DNA of 38,456 bases from Chloroflexota bacterium. Its GTDB lineage: Bacteria > Chloroflexota > Dehalococcoidia > Lucifugimonadales > UBA3495. Positions 16,406 through 25,276 of this stretch are shown in pieces (the stretch's first letter is position 1; each line of letters opens with the position of its first letter). The stretch is taken from assembly GCA_009840135.1 (NCBI GenBank), contig VXOH01000147.1:1-38456 (forward strand), read 5' to 3'. The translations under genes and the position numbers were made by a program. Below the pieces are notes generated by a model, which made no database searches, was not told where the DNA came from, and saw only the letters and a list, made by a program, of their open reading frames with translations.

Positions 16406-16960
16406 CTAGATGGGAAGCAGTTTCTCGGTGCGGTTGGGCGGCAATTCGGTGTCAAAGGCGTCAATGCAGAAGGCGAACATGGCGTAGTTGCCCATCACCA
16501 GGGTCAACTCAACGACGCCCTGGGTTCCGAACTGTTCAAATGCCGACTGCCACGAACCCCTGCTGACATGGTGGGTGCGGAAGTATTCCTGGCCATAGTT
16601 AACCACGGCGGCTTCATCGGGCGCCAGGTCAATCAATTCTTCGCCTTCCCTCAGGGCATCTACCAGCTCGTCAGGAACACCGGCCTCCCGGGCCGAGCCG
16701 GCGTGGGCGTTCCAAATATGCTGGCAGTCCATCTCTCTCGCCGTAACCAGCATGGCCAGCTCCAGGATCTTGGGCGACAGGCTGGAGTCGCGGCGCAGGT
16801 ATTGATTCAGGGCCGTGGCTATCTGGGCCGCCGCCGGGGCGTGAATCGTCACCGAACCCGGCCCCCGGTTGGGCACCGGACCGTCACCGACTATCTCATC
16901 GAATATCTGCTGCTGGTGCGCGGGTACGCTGTCTCTGGACGCTACGGGTAGTCGTGGCAT
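16406..16960 (-). CDS. Carboxymuconolactone decarboxylase family protein
   Basis: 184-residue all-helical protein of the CMD/AhpD-like family. The signature helix pair reads ELAMLVTAREMDCQHIWNAH followed by AGSAREAGVPDELVDALREG (residues about 67-106). Only one Cys is present in the motif (DCQHIWNAH), not the CxxC of AhpD peroxidases. That favours a decarboxylase/lactonase-like or unknown role over a thiol peroxidase. AhpD-like and CMD-like proteins are both known in this family; the substrate is not readable. The ATG has GGAGGATA just upstream. It is transcribed singly towards a hairpin at 16341-16364. Confidence 0.83.
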   Translation of the reverse strand: MPRLPVASRDSVPAHQQQIFDEIVGDGPVPNRGPGSVTIHAPAAAQIATALNQYLRRDSSLSPKILELAMLVTAREMDCQHIWNAHAGSAREAGVPDELVDALREGEELIDLAPDEAAVVNYGQEYFRTHHVSRGSWQSAFEQFGTQGVVELTLVMGNYAMFAFCIDAFDTELPPNRTEKLLPI

Positions 16961-17033
16961 TATATCCTCCGGTTCTACTTAGTGTGGACTCTGGGGGTGT
17001 GGAAAAATTTCCTTTCCTTCCTGAGTTAGCCGT

Positions 17034-17122
17034 TATCTTGACACCAGTGGGCGAGGTTCCCGCTTTCGCGGGAACGACGAAAAGGGACTTAGGGAAGCTT
17101 CTGCCTTCAATTTGTCCACACT
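17034..17122. repeat. Dispersed intergenic repeat, family B copy 3
   Basis: Carries the cleanest arrangement of the family: ATCTTGAC, then a hairpin GTTCCCGCTTTCGCGGGAAC, then GACGAAAAGGGA, and the tail GCTTCTGCCTTCAATTTG. It lies in the 210-base gap between two minus-strand genes. Confidence 0.6.
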
Positions 17123-17170
17123 CCTTGGAGCGGCTACATTGCGGGCAACCTCACGCTGCCCTTCGATTCG

Positions 17171-17896
17171 CTATTGATTCCGCTTCTTGCCGGTCTTGGC
17201 CTCAAATAGCTCCCAGGTCAGGTCATTGAAGGGATAGTACTTGCCGGGGGAGCATCGCTCCACCTCCAGCTGGGCCTTGATTACCTCTTCGACTTCTTCC
17301 CGCTCGTGGGCTATGGAAATGACCTGCTCAACCGCGGCGTGGGGCACGACCACCGCCCCGTCATCGTCTCCTACGATGGCATCTCCCGGCCGCACGAGAA
17401 CTCCACCACACTGGATGGCGTCGTTAACCTGCCAGGGCCAGAACTCGGCCGGTCCCTGCTTGGCGGTGGTGGAGGCGGAATAGACGGGAAAGCCGTACTC
17501 CAGCAGGGAATTGCTGTCTCGCACCGAACCGTCGGTGACGAGGCCGCCAACCTGGAGCTGGTGCAATCGCATGAACTTGATATCGCCGCCGATGGAGCTG
17601 TAAGTCCAGCCCATGGCGTCGATGACGATAACCTCGCCGGGGCCGCAAAGTTCGAAGGCAACGTATTCGGCCGACTGGTCGCCCTTGGGTTTGTCCTGCA
17701 CCAGATCGGGCCGGTGGGGAACGAAGCGAAGGGTCACGGCGCGGCCCACCATGTGCTGGCCCCGCTGCAAAGGACGGGCGCCCTCGATATAGCTCATGGG
17801 CCAGCCCATTACCCAAAGCCCGTCTATAAGAGTCTGGGTAGGGATGCTGCGCAGCACCTCCAGCGTTGCATCGGAAATGGGTTCGCGGGTCGTCAT
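17171..17896 (-). CDS. RraA-like / HMG-CHA aldolase family protein
   Basis: 241-residue protein of the RraA family. Its enzymatic members are class II 4-hydroxy-4-methyl-2-oxoglutarate / 4-carboxy-4-hydroxy-2-oxoadipate aldolases; others inhibit RNase E. The fold markers are PTQTLIDGLW, GRAVTLRF, GPGEVIVIDAMGWTYSSIGG, and the active-site loop GGLVTDGSVRDSNSL (residues about 117-131) with the G..DG..RD motif that binds metal and substrate. It is longer than E. coli RraA (161 residues), as is usual for the aldolase-like members. GAGGTGA precedes the ATG. The aldolase step ends the protocatechuate 4,5-cleavage pathway, so it may work with the LigB-like enzyme at 6148-7197, although the genes are 10 kb apart. 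Confidence 0.82.
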   Translation of the reverse strand: MTTREPISDATLEVLRSIPTQTLIDGLWVMGWPMSYIEGARPLQRGQHMVGRAVTLRFVPHRPDLVQDKPKGDQSAEYVAFELCGPGEVIVIDAMGWTYSSIGGDIKFMRLHQLQVGGLVTDGSVRDSNSLLEYGFPVYSASTTAKQGPAEFWPWQVNDAIQCGGVLVRPGDAIVGDDDGAVVVPHAAVEQVISIAHEREEVEEVIKAQLEVERCSPGKYYPFNDLTWELFEAKTGKKRNQ

Positions 17897-17988
17897 TAGT
17901 CACCTCAAGAGCGGCTGTGTCAGGGCTAACGCCTCCGGCGGGGGTCCGGCTGGGAAAATCCGGCCCCATTATAACAGGCACAGAAGAA

Positions 17989-18013
17989 GGGGACGGCTGC
18001 GTGAGCCGTCCCC
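17989..18013 (-). terminator. Terminator of the betaine transporter operon
   Basis: Perfect 10-bp stem GGGGACGGCT / AGCCGTCCCC with a 5-base loop. On the minus strand it is followed by TTCTTCTGTG. It lies 40 bases after the receptor gene's stop codon. Confidence 0.65.
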
Positions 18014-18053
18014 CGAATTTGCCGATCACGGCCTGGACTCCGGTCCGAGGCTT

Positions 18054-19304
18054 CTACTCCTCGGGCCAACCGTCGGCGGTTTCGCCGGCGGACAGGGCGG
18101 CCTGAACGGACGCCTTGGCGTCGTCGGTTACCCATTCACCCCAGATGTTGGGGAAGCTGTTCAACCACCAGAGGGCGGTGGCCTTTACGTCAGCCTCGGG
18201 GTTCTGGTCCTGCCACCGTACGGCAGCCTTGTAAATGTCAATGTTGAAATCCCAGTTCCGCAGCATTTCTACCACGTCGGGGGCGTTGCCCGGCAGGTCA
18301 GGGTTGACCGCTATAAGGATTTCCGCATCTTCATAAGCGCAGGCCTTGGTGGTGAACCAGCACTCGTCGCTGTAGGCAGGCTCAGTAAGCCTGACGAGGT
18401 CAAGCTTCAAGGCCGGATCGTTGGTTCCCCACTGATAGCCCAACCAAGGCTCGCCCTTGTCGTAGGCGCCCTGCAGGTCGGCATTGAGCGCCGCACCGTC
18501 ACCAGGATTAACGACTTCCACGTGGTCGCCAAGGCCATAGCCCTCGACCTGGGCAGCGTTCACGACTTCGCAGGCCCAACCGATAACGCAGGAAACCAGC
18601 CGCGCTTTGTCTCCGGTCTCCGCAGTCTTGAACAGGTCCTTGAATTGCTGGTCCGTCAGGTCTTCAACGCTGTCCAACTCCGGATACTGTTCCTGCAGAT
18701 AGGCGGGGATGACAAAGGCCGACTGCCAGTCGCTGCCGAGACTCTTGCCCACGGAAAGCACCGCGCCTTCGGCACGGGCTTCGTTCCAGGCTTCGTCCTG
18801 ATTGGGAAGCCAGATTTCCATGGTAACGTGAGTGTCACCGCGCTTGAGGCCCTGGAAGAGGGGCAAAGTTGCGCCGAACTTCACGTCCGTGGGATATCCA
18901 TACCCTTTCTCTACCAGGTACTGGGCGATACGGTTCTGGAGAAGAGCGCTTGACCAGTTGAGGTCACCGAAGATGATGGTCTCTTTCGGGCCCTCGGGGG
19001 CCATCACTTCGACCTCGACCTCGACTATCCTCTCGACCTCTTTCTCGACTACAACCTGCTTCTCTACTTCTACTGGTACTTCCTTCTCGACGACGACCTC
19101 TTTTTCTACCTCGACGATCTCCGTCACCGGAACCTCGACGACCTTCTCCTGGACGACCTCTACCGGAACCTCTTTCTCAACGATGACTTCCTTCTCAATG
19201 ATCTGAGGCTCGGGAGCGGGGGCCGCCGGCGAAGCACAGGCAACCAAGGCTAAAATCGCCACCAGCGCTACCATCATCAGTGCTAAACGATACTTTGCAA
19301 ACAA
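18054..19304 (-). CDS. proX: Glycine betaine/proline ABC transporter, substrate-binding lipoprotein
   Basis: 416-residue extracytoplasmic receptor of the OpuAC/ProX class. It has a lipoprotein signal peptide (hydrophobic residues 7-21, lipobox LVAC, Cys23). An unusual linker of about 65 residues (35-100) is made only of Glu, Val, Lys, Pro, Ile, Gln, Thr and Arg in a VEKEV-type repeat. The binding domain starts at about 108 with ETIIFGDLNWSSALLQNRIA and contains Trp/Tyr residues suited to an aromatic betaine cage (for example MEIWLPNQDEAW). The start is TTG, fixed by AGGAGGT 7 bases upstream. It is last in the proV-proW-proX order. The symbol follows family; opuAC would be equally apt. The exact ligand (glycine betaine, proline betaine, choline) is not certain. 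Confidence 0.9.
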   Translation of the reverse strand: MFAKYRLALMMVALVAILALVACASPAAPAPEPQIIEKEVIVEKEVPVEVVQEKVVEVPVTEIVEVEKEVVVEKEVPVEVEKQVVVEKEVERIVEVEVEVMAPEGPKETIIFGDLNWSSALLQNRIAQYLVEKGYGYPTDVKFGATLPLFQGLKRGDTHVTMEIWLPNQDEAWNEARAEGAVLSVGKSLGSDWQSAFVIPAYLQEQYPELDSVEDLTDQQFKDLFKTAETGDKARLVSCVIGWACEVVNAAQVEGYGLGDHVEVVNPGDGAALNADLQGAYDKGEPWLGYQWGTNDPALKLDLVRLTEPAYSDECWFTTKACAYEDAEILIAVNPDLPGNAPDVVEMLRNWDFNIDIYKAAVRWQDQNPEADVKATALWWLNSFPNIWGEWVTDDAKASVQAALSAGETADGWPEE

Positions 19305-19459
19305 GCTAACTACCTCCTGTTAAATTCCTTGGATGATTCCTACCATCTACTTGCATCGGACGCAATGGGAAATGTTATCAGCGAGCCAATGCACTGTCAA
19401 ACCGTTATAAAGCGGGATTTAAGCCGCCTTTAACATTTATTACTAGCCCGTCTTAACCT

Positions 19460-20575
19460 TCAGCCGATCCCCATGGACTGCTGCCGGCCACGGGCAGCGG
19501 ACTGGGTGAGCCGGTCAATTACGATGGCCAGGAAGACAATGGCCAGGCCGGCAATGACGCCGTTACCGGTCTCATTCTTTTGCAGCGCGCGCAAGACATT
19601 GTCGCCCAGGCCACCGGCCGCCACCATGCTGGCAATGGTCACCATGGCCAGGGCCATCATCGTGGTCTGATTAATGCCCGCCATTATGGTGGGCAGCGCC
19701 ATGGGTATCTGGACCTTGGTCAAAACCTGCATAGGAGAAGCGCCAAAAGAACGGGCGGCCTCCACGGTCTCCGGAGACACCTGGCGAATTCCCAGGTTGG
19801 TCAATCGGATAACCGGCGGAACCGCATAGATTATGGTGGCGAATATTCCGGCTGGCTTGCCCAGCCCGAAAAACAGAATCCCGGGCAACAGGTAGACGAA
19901 GCTGGGCATGGTCTGCATTCCATCGAGAATGGGACGCATCAAGTTGTCGGCGACGCGACTGCGCGCGCCGAGAATTCCCAGGGGCAGTCCTACGGCCATG
20001 GCCACCGCCACGGCAACAACCATCAGGGCGATGGTGTCTATGGTGTTGGCCCACAGATCCATGAATCCGATGTAGAGCAACGCCAGGGCGGTGAAAATAG
20101 CAAGGGACCAGCGACCCATGGCGAAGGCCAGCAGGGTCAATGCCAGGACCAGGGCGGGCCAGGGTATCCACTTCAGCCCGTCTTCGATGTAAATCAGGGC
20201 ATAGGTTATTACAGTGGAGATGCCATCAAACAGCCACGCTCCGGACACAGTCATCCATTGAACAACCGAGTCAATGGCCGCGCCCGTTTCCTGTCTCAGG
20301 GTTTTCTCCAGGGTGATGCTTGCACCGCCGCTGGTAGGAACCTCCGAGGTTGATACCGTGGTCGGGTACTCCATGCCCGGCCCGCCAATCACCAGGCTTG
20401 CGGCGGCAACAAGGGCAACCAGGGCGAGGGCCGCGACCCATTTCATCCAGACCGGCAATGCAGCCAGTCCGGATACCTGAGAACTAATGGGCCCCTGTTC
20501 TGCTTCCGAACCCTGGGAAAGAGCTCGGCTCGCGGCGTCGCGTGAGTCGGCGCTATCGCTTGTTAATGAAGCCAT
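19460..20575 (-). CDS. proW: Glycine betaine/proline ABC transporter, permease
   Basis: 371-residue inner-membrane permease. About 50 polar N-terminal residues are followed by a first membrane span (residues about 48-66), a loop of about 60 residues, then a cluster of about six further spans. The ABC permease EAA loop that contacts the ATPase reads EAARSFGASPMQVLTKVQIP. Other family markers are GLPLGILGARS and the MQTMPSFVYLLPGILFFGLG segment typical of ProW/OpuAB. The ATG is preceded by GGAGG. It lies between the ATPase gene (139 bases upstream) and the receptor gene (155 bases downstream), all on the minus strand. Confidence 0.92.
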   Translation of the reverse strand: MASLTSDSADSRDAASRALSQGSEAEQGPISSQVSGLAALPVWMKWVAALALVALVAAASLVIGGPGMEYPTTVSTSEVPTSGGASITLEKTLRQETGAAIDSVVQWMTVSGAWLFDGISTVITYALIYIEDGLKWIPWPALVLALTLLAFAMGRWSLAIFTALALLYIGFMDLWANTIDTIALMVVAVAVAMAVGLPLGILGARSRVADNLMRPILDGMQTMPSFVYLLPGILFFGLGKPAGIFATIIYAVPPVIRLTNLGIRQVSPETVEAARSFGASPMQVLTKVQIPMALPTIMAGINQTTMMALAMVTIASMVAAGGLGDNVLRALQKNETGNGVIAGLAIVFLAIVIDRLTQSAARGRQQSMGIG

Positions 20576-20714
20576 GACTGCCTCCAGCAGGGGCGAGGCC
20601 TAACGACAGGTTCCTGCCGGTGGCGCCGCACGATACTTGTCATAACCATTTACTTTATTGTCTTCTATACGTACTGATTTCAATCCGTATTGTTTTCAAA
20701 CCGTCCGGCAAGGC

Positions 20715-22070
20715 CTAGCCTTCGGTCGGCTCATTCTCCGCCGCGATGGCCGCATTCATTGCGGCGTTGGCCTCGTAGTCCGGGTCCACTTTCGACGTTT
20801 CAGCCAGGGCTTCGGCCAGGGCGCTGCGATGCACTTCACCCACCAGGGTGTTGTCGCCGTCCACCACCGGTATGGGGTAGTCGCTGGACATGGCGATGGG
20901 GATCAGGACATCGAAGCTGGTGGAAGGCGCCACGGGCAGGTAATTCTGCTCCACGTAGCTCCAGGCCTCGTCGAATCTCTTTACACCGGCCCTAAGCGCA
21001 CGCTCTGCGCTGACTATGGTCAGCAGGCCCTTGTAATTCTCGCGGCTGTCCACCACCCAGGCCACGTCGCCGTCGCTCTCGCCGATGGTGTGTAGCGCGG
21101 CCCTTGGACCCTGCCTGCCCATGACGGTGGCCTTGGGCGGCACCATCACCTTGCTGGCGGTCAGAACGCTTTCCAGCCTGACGTCCTGGGTGAAGTCGCC
21201 CACATATTCGTCCTCCGGTCGAAGGACTATGTCCTCGGGCGTGCCTATCTGGGCCACGGCGCCGTCATGCATGATGGCAATGTGGTCGCCCAGCTTGAGG
21301 GCCTCGTTGAGGTCGTGGGTGATAAAAACGATGGTCTTTTGAAGCTCGGTCTGAAGGTTCAGCAGTTCGTCCTGCATCTGGCGCCTGATGAGGGGGTCCA
21401 GGCCGCTGAAGGGTTCATCCATGAGAAGAATGTCAGTGTCCACAACCAGGGCCCGGGCCAGGCCCACCCTCTGCTGCATTCCGCCGGAGAGTTGACGCGG
21501 GTAGGCATCTTCCCAGCCGGACAGGCCAACCAGCTCCAAAGATTTTCGGGTGCGGGAGTACCGCTCGCTCTTTTCGACGCCCTGGACTTCCAGGCCCCAG
21601 GCGGCATTGTCCAGGACGCAGCGGTGGGGCATCAGGCCATAATGCTGAAAGACCATGGCTATCTTGTCGCGGCGAAACTCGACCAGCTCCTTGTCCGACA
21701 TCTTGGTAATGTCCTCGCCGTCAATGACCACTTCTCCCCCGGTGGGATCAATCAACCGCAGGAGGCATCGGACCAGGGTGGACTTGCCGCTGCCGGAAAG
21801 GCCCATGATTACAAAAGTCTCGCCCTTCCTTACTTCAAAGCTGACATCCCGCAGCCCAACAACGTTGCCAAACTCGCTTTGAATGTATGCCTTGTCCTTG
21901 TCCGCATTTTGCGGGTCCATGACTCTCTCGGGATTCCTGCCGAAGACCTTCCATAGAGAACGAACGGAAATATAGGGAGCCCCAATATCCGATGCTTCGG
22001 ACGGCATCTCGTCCAAAGCCAGCAAAGCGGAGTTACTGTGACTGTCTTCGGAATTAACTTGAGGCTGCAT
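20715..22070 (-). CDS. proV: Glycine betaine/proline ABC transporter, ATPase with CBS domains
   Basis: 451-residue ATPase of the ProV/OpuAA type. It has Walker A GLSGSGKST, signature LSGGMQQRVGLARAL, Walker B ILLMDEPFSGLDPL and a switch His in VFITHDLNEAL. After the ABC domain come two CBS motifs (about residues 275-430), including VAWVVDSRENYKGLLTI and PIPVVDGDNTLVGEVHRSAL. In OpuA-type systems such domains sense ionic strength or nucleotides, so osmotic gating is likely (inference). The N-terminus has about 30 extra polar residues before ISVRSLWKVFG. I chose the ATG at 22070 because GGAGAG lies 7 bases upstream; the ATG at 22085 lacks a Shine-Dalgarno. It is the first gene of the operon. 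Confidence 0.92.
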   Translation of the reverse strand: MQPQVNSEDSHSNSALLALDEMPSEASDIGAPYISVRSLWKVFGRNPERVMDPQNADKDKAYIQSEFGNVVGLRDVSFEVRKGETFVIMGLSGSGKSTLVRCLLRLIDPTGGEVVIDGEDITKMSDKELVEFRRDKIAMVFQHYGLMPHRCVLDNAAWGLEVQGVEKSERYSRTRKSLELVGLSGWEDAYPRQLSGGMQQRVGLARALVVDTDILLMDEPFSGLDPLIRRQMQDELLNLQTELQKTIVFITHDLNEALKLGDHIAIMHDGAVAQIGTPEDIVLRPEDEYVGDFTQDVRLESVLTASKVMVPPKATVMGRQGPRAALHTIGESDGDVAWVVDSRENYKGLLTIVSAERALRAGVKRFDEAWSYVEQNYLPVAPSTSFDVLIPIAMSSDYPIPVVDGDNTLVGEVHRSALAEALAETSKVDPDYEANAAMNAAIAAENEPTEG

Positions 22071-22085
22071 AAGATTTCTCTCCAT

Positions 22086-22520
22086 AAGAGGCGTTGGGAG
22101 GCACGGTCCGAGCTATTGCCAGGCCAGCTAACGCGATACTACAGGGATCATTCAGGCACACTCCGAAAGCAGTCTTGCATCGGAAATCTGCAAGTCAAAG
22201 CAGCTCAGGGAACGTGGCGGTTGACATAAAGAGCGGAAGATAGAGCGACCGATAGACGGGCTTGTGGAGGCCCATAGGAGGCAGTCCGTGGTACATCGCG
22301 ATAAGCAGCTTTGGGCTGGCATTTTTACTTACCTCTTCCCTTGGCCTTCGCTTAGGATACCCTACGTTTCAGGCTGGCATTTGTCAACCCTGAAAAGACG
22401 GGCCAGGAACACCGAGCGCCTCCACGGTTTGCTGGCACCTGAGGATGGTGTAAGATTAGTTGCCAGGAAGCGTGGTGTCGCTGGGTCACATTCCGGCCAG
22501 CCAGAAACGGGAGAATAGCC
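22086..22520. other. Divergent intergenic region, proV / tyrA
   Basis: 435 bases between the divergent transporter operon and tyrA. It must hold both promoters, but I cannot name either with confidence. A TTGACA at about 22223-22228 lacks a good -10, and a TAAGAT near 22451 lacks a good -35. No repeat, RNA or small gene stands out. Confidence 0.4.
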
Positions 22521-23534
22521 ATGCCTAAAATCGCGATTGTTGGAACAGGCCTGATGGGCACGTCCCTGGGGCTTGCCCTGCGTAACTCCCAGCTGTTGAA
22601 CCTGGAGGTGGTGGGCACAGACTCCAGCGGCGGCGCAAGAGGCGGAGCGCAGAAAAGCGGAGCCTTTGACCGGGTGGAAAACCGGTTGTTGAATGCCGTT
22701 GACGGCGCAGATATTGTCGTGCTGGCCACGCCCATAATGGCCATGCAGGAGTTGCTGGAGGTCCTGGCCTCCAACCTGCCCGAAGGATGCGTGGTAACGG
22801 ACGTGGGCAGCTCCAAGAAGGTTGTGCTGGAGTGGGCTGACAGGTATCTCCCGCCGCACGTTGAGTTTGTAGGCGGTCACCCCATGGCGGGGAAGGAGAC
22901 TCCGGGCCCGGAAAACGCGGACCCCAACCTGTTCAAGGGCAAGGCTTACTGCATCATTCCCAGCGTTAGAGCCAGTGAAAGGGCGGCGGCGGAGATTTCC
23001 ACGCTGGTAGAGGCAATTGAGGCAGTCCCCTTCTACATCAGCAGTGAAGAACATGACAGTTTCGTGGCCGCCGTAAGCCATCTTCCTTTCCTACTCTCGG
23101 TGGCATTGGTCGGCTGCACCTCATCCAGCGCTAACTGGGATGACATTGCCCGGGTGGCTTCCAGCGGCTACCACGACATGACGCGGCTGGCCTCGGGCGA
23201 CACGATAATGCACCGGGATATTTGCGTGACCAACCCGGAGCCAATCGTGTCGTGGATAGATTCCTTTATTCGCGAACTGTACCAGGTTCGGCAGATGCTC
23301 TCGGACACCGAGAATATTGACCCGGCGACAATCCTGCAGATGTTCGAGGAGGCCAGGGTAGCCCGCGTTAAGTGGCTGAATGGCGATTACGGGGCCCGGG
23401 CGCGGCAATACAACCCGCATGAAGAGATGCCGACCTTCGCCCAGAGCATGGGGGACATGTTCGTGGGGCGAAAGTTGCTTGACGCCCAAAAGCGAATCTT
23501 CCGGGGTACCGGAGCCCGCGATAAGGGTCCCTAG
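22521..23534 (+). CDS. tyrA: Prephenate dehydrogenase
   Basis: 337-residue prephenate (or arogenate) dehydrogenase, which oxidatively decarboxylates prephenate to 4-hydroxyphenylpyruvate for tyrosine synthesis. The N-terminal Rossmann fold has GTGLMGTSLG at 8-17, and IVVLATPIMAM follows. The conserved VTDVGSSKK and FVGGHPMAGKETPGP carry the catalytic His context. The helical C-terminal half contains HDSFVAAVSHLPF with the second conserved His, and VASSGYHDMTRLASGD. No ACT domain is evident. GGGAGA precedes the ATG. It leads a plus-strand series: gmk after 41 bases, lipA after 80, amidohydrolase after 82. Confidence 0.92.
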   Translation: MPKIAIVGTGLMGTSLGLALRNSQLLNLEVVGTDSSGGARGGAQKSGAFDRVENRLLNAVDGADIVVLATPIMAMQELLEVLASNLPEGCVVTDVGSSKKVVLEWADRYLPPHVEFVGGHPMAGKETPGPENADPNLFKGKAYCIIPSVRASERAAAEISTLVEAIEAVPFYISSEEHDSFVAAVSHLPFLLSVALVGCTSSSANWDDIARVASSGYHDMTRLASGDTIMHRDICVTNPEPIVSWIDSFIRELYQVRQMLSDTENIDPATILQMFEEARVARVKWLNGDYGARARQYNPHEEMPTFAQSMGDMFVGRKLLDAQKRIFRGTGARDKGP

Positions 23535-23575
23535 CCGGTCCAGGTTTTCGGCGCTTTCTTTTTTGGATAGCTAAC

Positions 23576-24217
23576 TTGTCCAGCAACGATAATTCGACAA
23601 ATCCAGGGTCCGACCCATCGCACCCTTTGCTGGTTGTAATCAGCGGGCCTTCAGGGGTCGGCAAGGATGCTGTCATTGCCGAGCTGAAGAAACGCCAGCG
23701 ACCATGGCACTTCGCGGTCACCGCAACAACCCGGCCGCCCCGGAACGGTGAGACGGATGGGTTGGACTATATTTTCCTTGAAGACCTGGATTTTCAGGAG
23801 CTGCGAGAAACTAACAGGCTTCTGGAGTGCGCCGAATATTCGGGCCGCTGGTACGGAGTACCCCGCAGCCAGGTGGAAGAAGCGCTAGATGCGGGCAACG
23901 ATGTATTCCTGAAGATTGACGTCCAGGGAGCGGAGTCCATACGGCAGATTGCACCGGAGGCGATCTTCATTTTCCTCGCCGCGGGCTCCTTTGAAGAGCT
24001 TGCCGGGCGCCTGGCACAACGCCGAACCGAGGGTCCGGCGGAAGTCCAGCGCAGGCTGGAAACCGCGCGGGTAGAGATGGCCCAAATACCGCTGTACGAA
24101 TACTGCGTTGTTAATCGTAACGGGGGCCTGGAGCAGGCAGTGGCCGACATAGAAGCCATTATCGTCGCAGAGAAACGCCGGGTCAGGCCTCGCATTGTCC
24201 ACCTGAAACAACCCTGA
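23576..24217 (+). CDS. gmk: Guanylate kinase
   Basis: 213-residue guanylate kinase (GMP + ATP to GDP + ADP). The P-loop is GPSGVGK at residues 24-30. The GMP-binding part shows TATTRPPRNGETDGLDYIFL, LLECAEYSGRWYGVPRSQVE and VFLKIDVQGAESIR; the lid has RLAQRRTEGPAEVQRRLETA. The first 17 residues are polar and not part of the core. The start is TTG, the only start codon that includes the whole domain; its Shine-Dalgarno (TGGATAG) is weak. It follows tyrA by 41 bases and is probably cotranscribed. Confidence 0.92.
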   Translation: MSSNDNSTNPGSDPSHPLLVVISGPSGVGKDAVIAELKKRQRPWHFAVTATTRPPRNGETDGLDYIFLEDLDFQELRETNRLLECAEYSGRWYGVPRSQVEEALDAGNDVFLKIDVQGAESIRQIAPEAIFIFLAAGSFEELAGRLAQRRTEGPAEVQRRLETARVEMAQIPLYEYCVVNRNGGLEQAVADIEAIIVAEKRRVRPRIVHLKQP

Positions 24218-24297
24218 GGTTCGTGAGGAACTGTCCCTATTCCATCCCTGCCTGAGATTTCGTCCAGCCACATTTAACTCATAAAGGAATACCCGGA

Positions 24298-25194
24298 TTG
24301 ACAACTGAAGGAAAAAACGGGACCGCAGTACGCCCCAAGCTGCCCCCCTGGCTCAAGGTATCCATGCCCGGCAGCCGGCGTTATCTGGAGCTAAAGCAGA
24401 TGATGCGGGGCCACCAGTTGCACACGGTGTGCGAAGAGGCCCACTGCCCCAACATCGGTGAATGCTGGGGGCGTGGAACGGCCACTTTCATGATTCTGGG
24501 CGACATTTGCACCCGGCGCTGCCATTATTGCGCCGTCACCACCGGACGGCCACAGGGTCTGGACCTGCAGGAGCCCGGGCGGCTGGCCGAAACGGTAAAG
24601 AAAATGGGGCTGAGATACTGCGTAATTACGTCGGTGAACCGGGATGACCTGGCCGATGGAGGCGCCTTCATTTTCGCCTCCTGTATCAATCGAATTCGCT
24701 CCGAATCACCCGACTGCAAGGTTGAGGTTCTTATCCCCGATTTTGCCGGTTCTCGGGAGGCCCTGGCAAAGGTGATGGACGCCGGCCCGGATGTGCTGAA
24801 TCACAATATTGAATCCACCAAGCGCGTGTTTCCCCGGGTGAGGCCCAAGGGCGACTACCGGCGCTCCCTGGAATTGCTGGCTAACGCCAAGGAGCTAGAC
24901 CCTGGCGCCGTTACCAAATCCGGTATCATCGTGGGCATGGGCGAATCGGTGGACGAAGTGCTGGAGACGATGGAGGACCTGCGGGAGGTGGATTGCGACC
25001 TGCTTACCATCGGTCAGTACCTTCGACCTTCGGCCAAGCATATTGCCATCAGCCGGTTCTATCATCCCTCGGAGTTTTCGGAACTTGCCCGGAAAGGCGA
25101 GGAAATGGGTTTCAAGCACGTGGCTTCGGGTCCACTGGTTCGGAGTTCCTACCACGCTGACGAACAGCACGACGCCGCTGTCATTTCCGTTTAG
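24298..25194 (+). CDS. lipA: Lipoyl synthase
   Basis: 298-residue radical SAM enzyme that inserts two sulfurs into protein-bound octanoyl groups. Both clusters are visible: the auxiliary cluster cysteines C45, C50, C56 (CEEAHCPNIGEC) and the SAM cluster C71, C75, C78 (CTRRCHYC). The C-terminal RSSYHA at 282-287 provides the Ser ligand of the auxiliary cluster. The start is TTG with AAAGGA upstream. It lies between gmk and an amidohydrolase gene; no lipB is in the window. Confidence 0.95.
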   Translation: MTTEGKNGTAVRPKLPPWLKVSMPGSRRYLELKQMMRGHQLHTVCEEAHCPNIGECWGRGTATFMILGDICTRRCHYCAVTTGRPQGLDLQEPGRLAETVKKMGLRYCVITSVNRDDLADGGAFIFASCINRIRSESPDCKVEVLIPDFAGSREALAKVMDAGPDVLNHNIESTKRVFPRVRPKGDYRRSLELLANAKELDPGAVTKSGIIVGMGESVDEVLETMEDLREVDCDLLTIGQYLRPSAKHIAISRFYHPSEFSELARKGEEMGFKHVASGPLVRSSYHADEQHDAAVISV

Positions 25195-25276
25195 CCAGGA
25201 GCTGCTTTCGCTCCCCTTGGACGCAGCTGGGTCCCCGGCCCGCCTGCCTTGAGCCCAGGGACCCCACAAAAGAGCA

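Noticed and set aside
22223-22250. TTGACA in the proV/tyrA gap as a tyrA promoter
   Set aside because: No acceptable -10 at 16-19 bases, and nearly 300 bases from tyrA.
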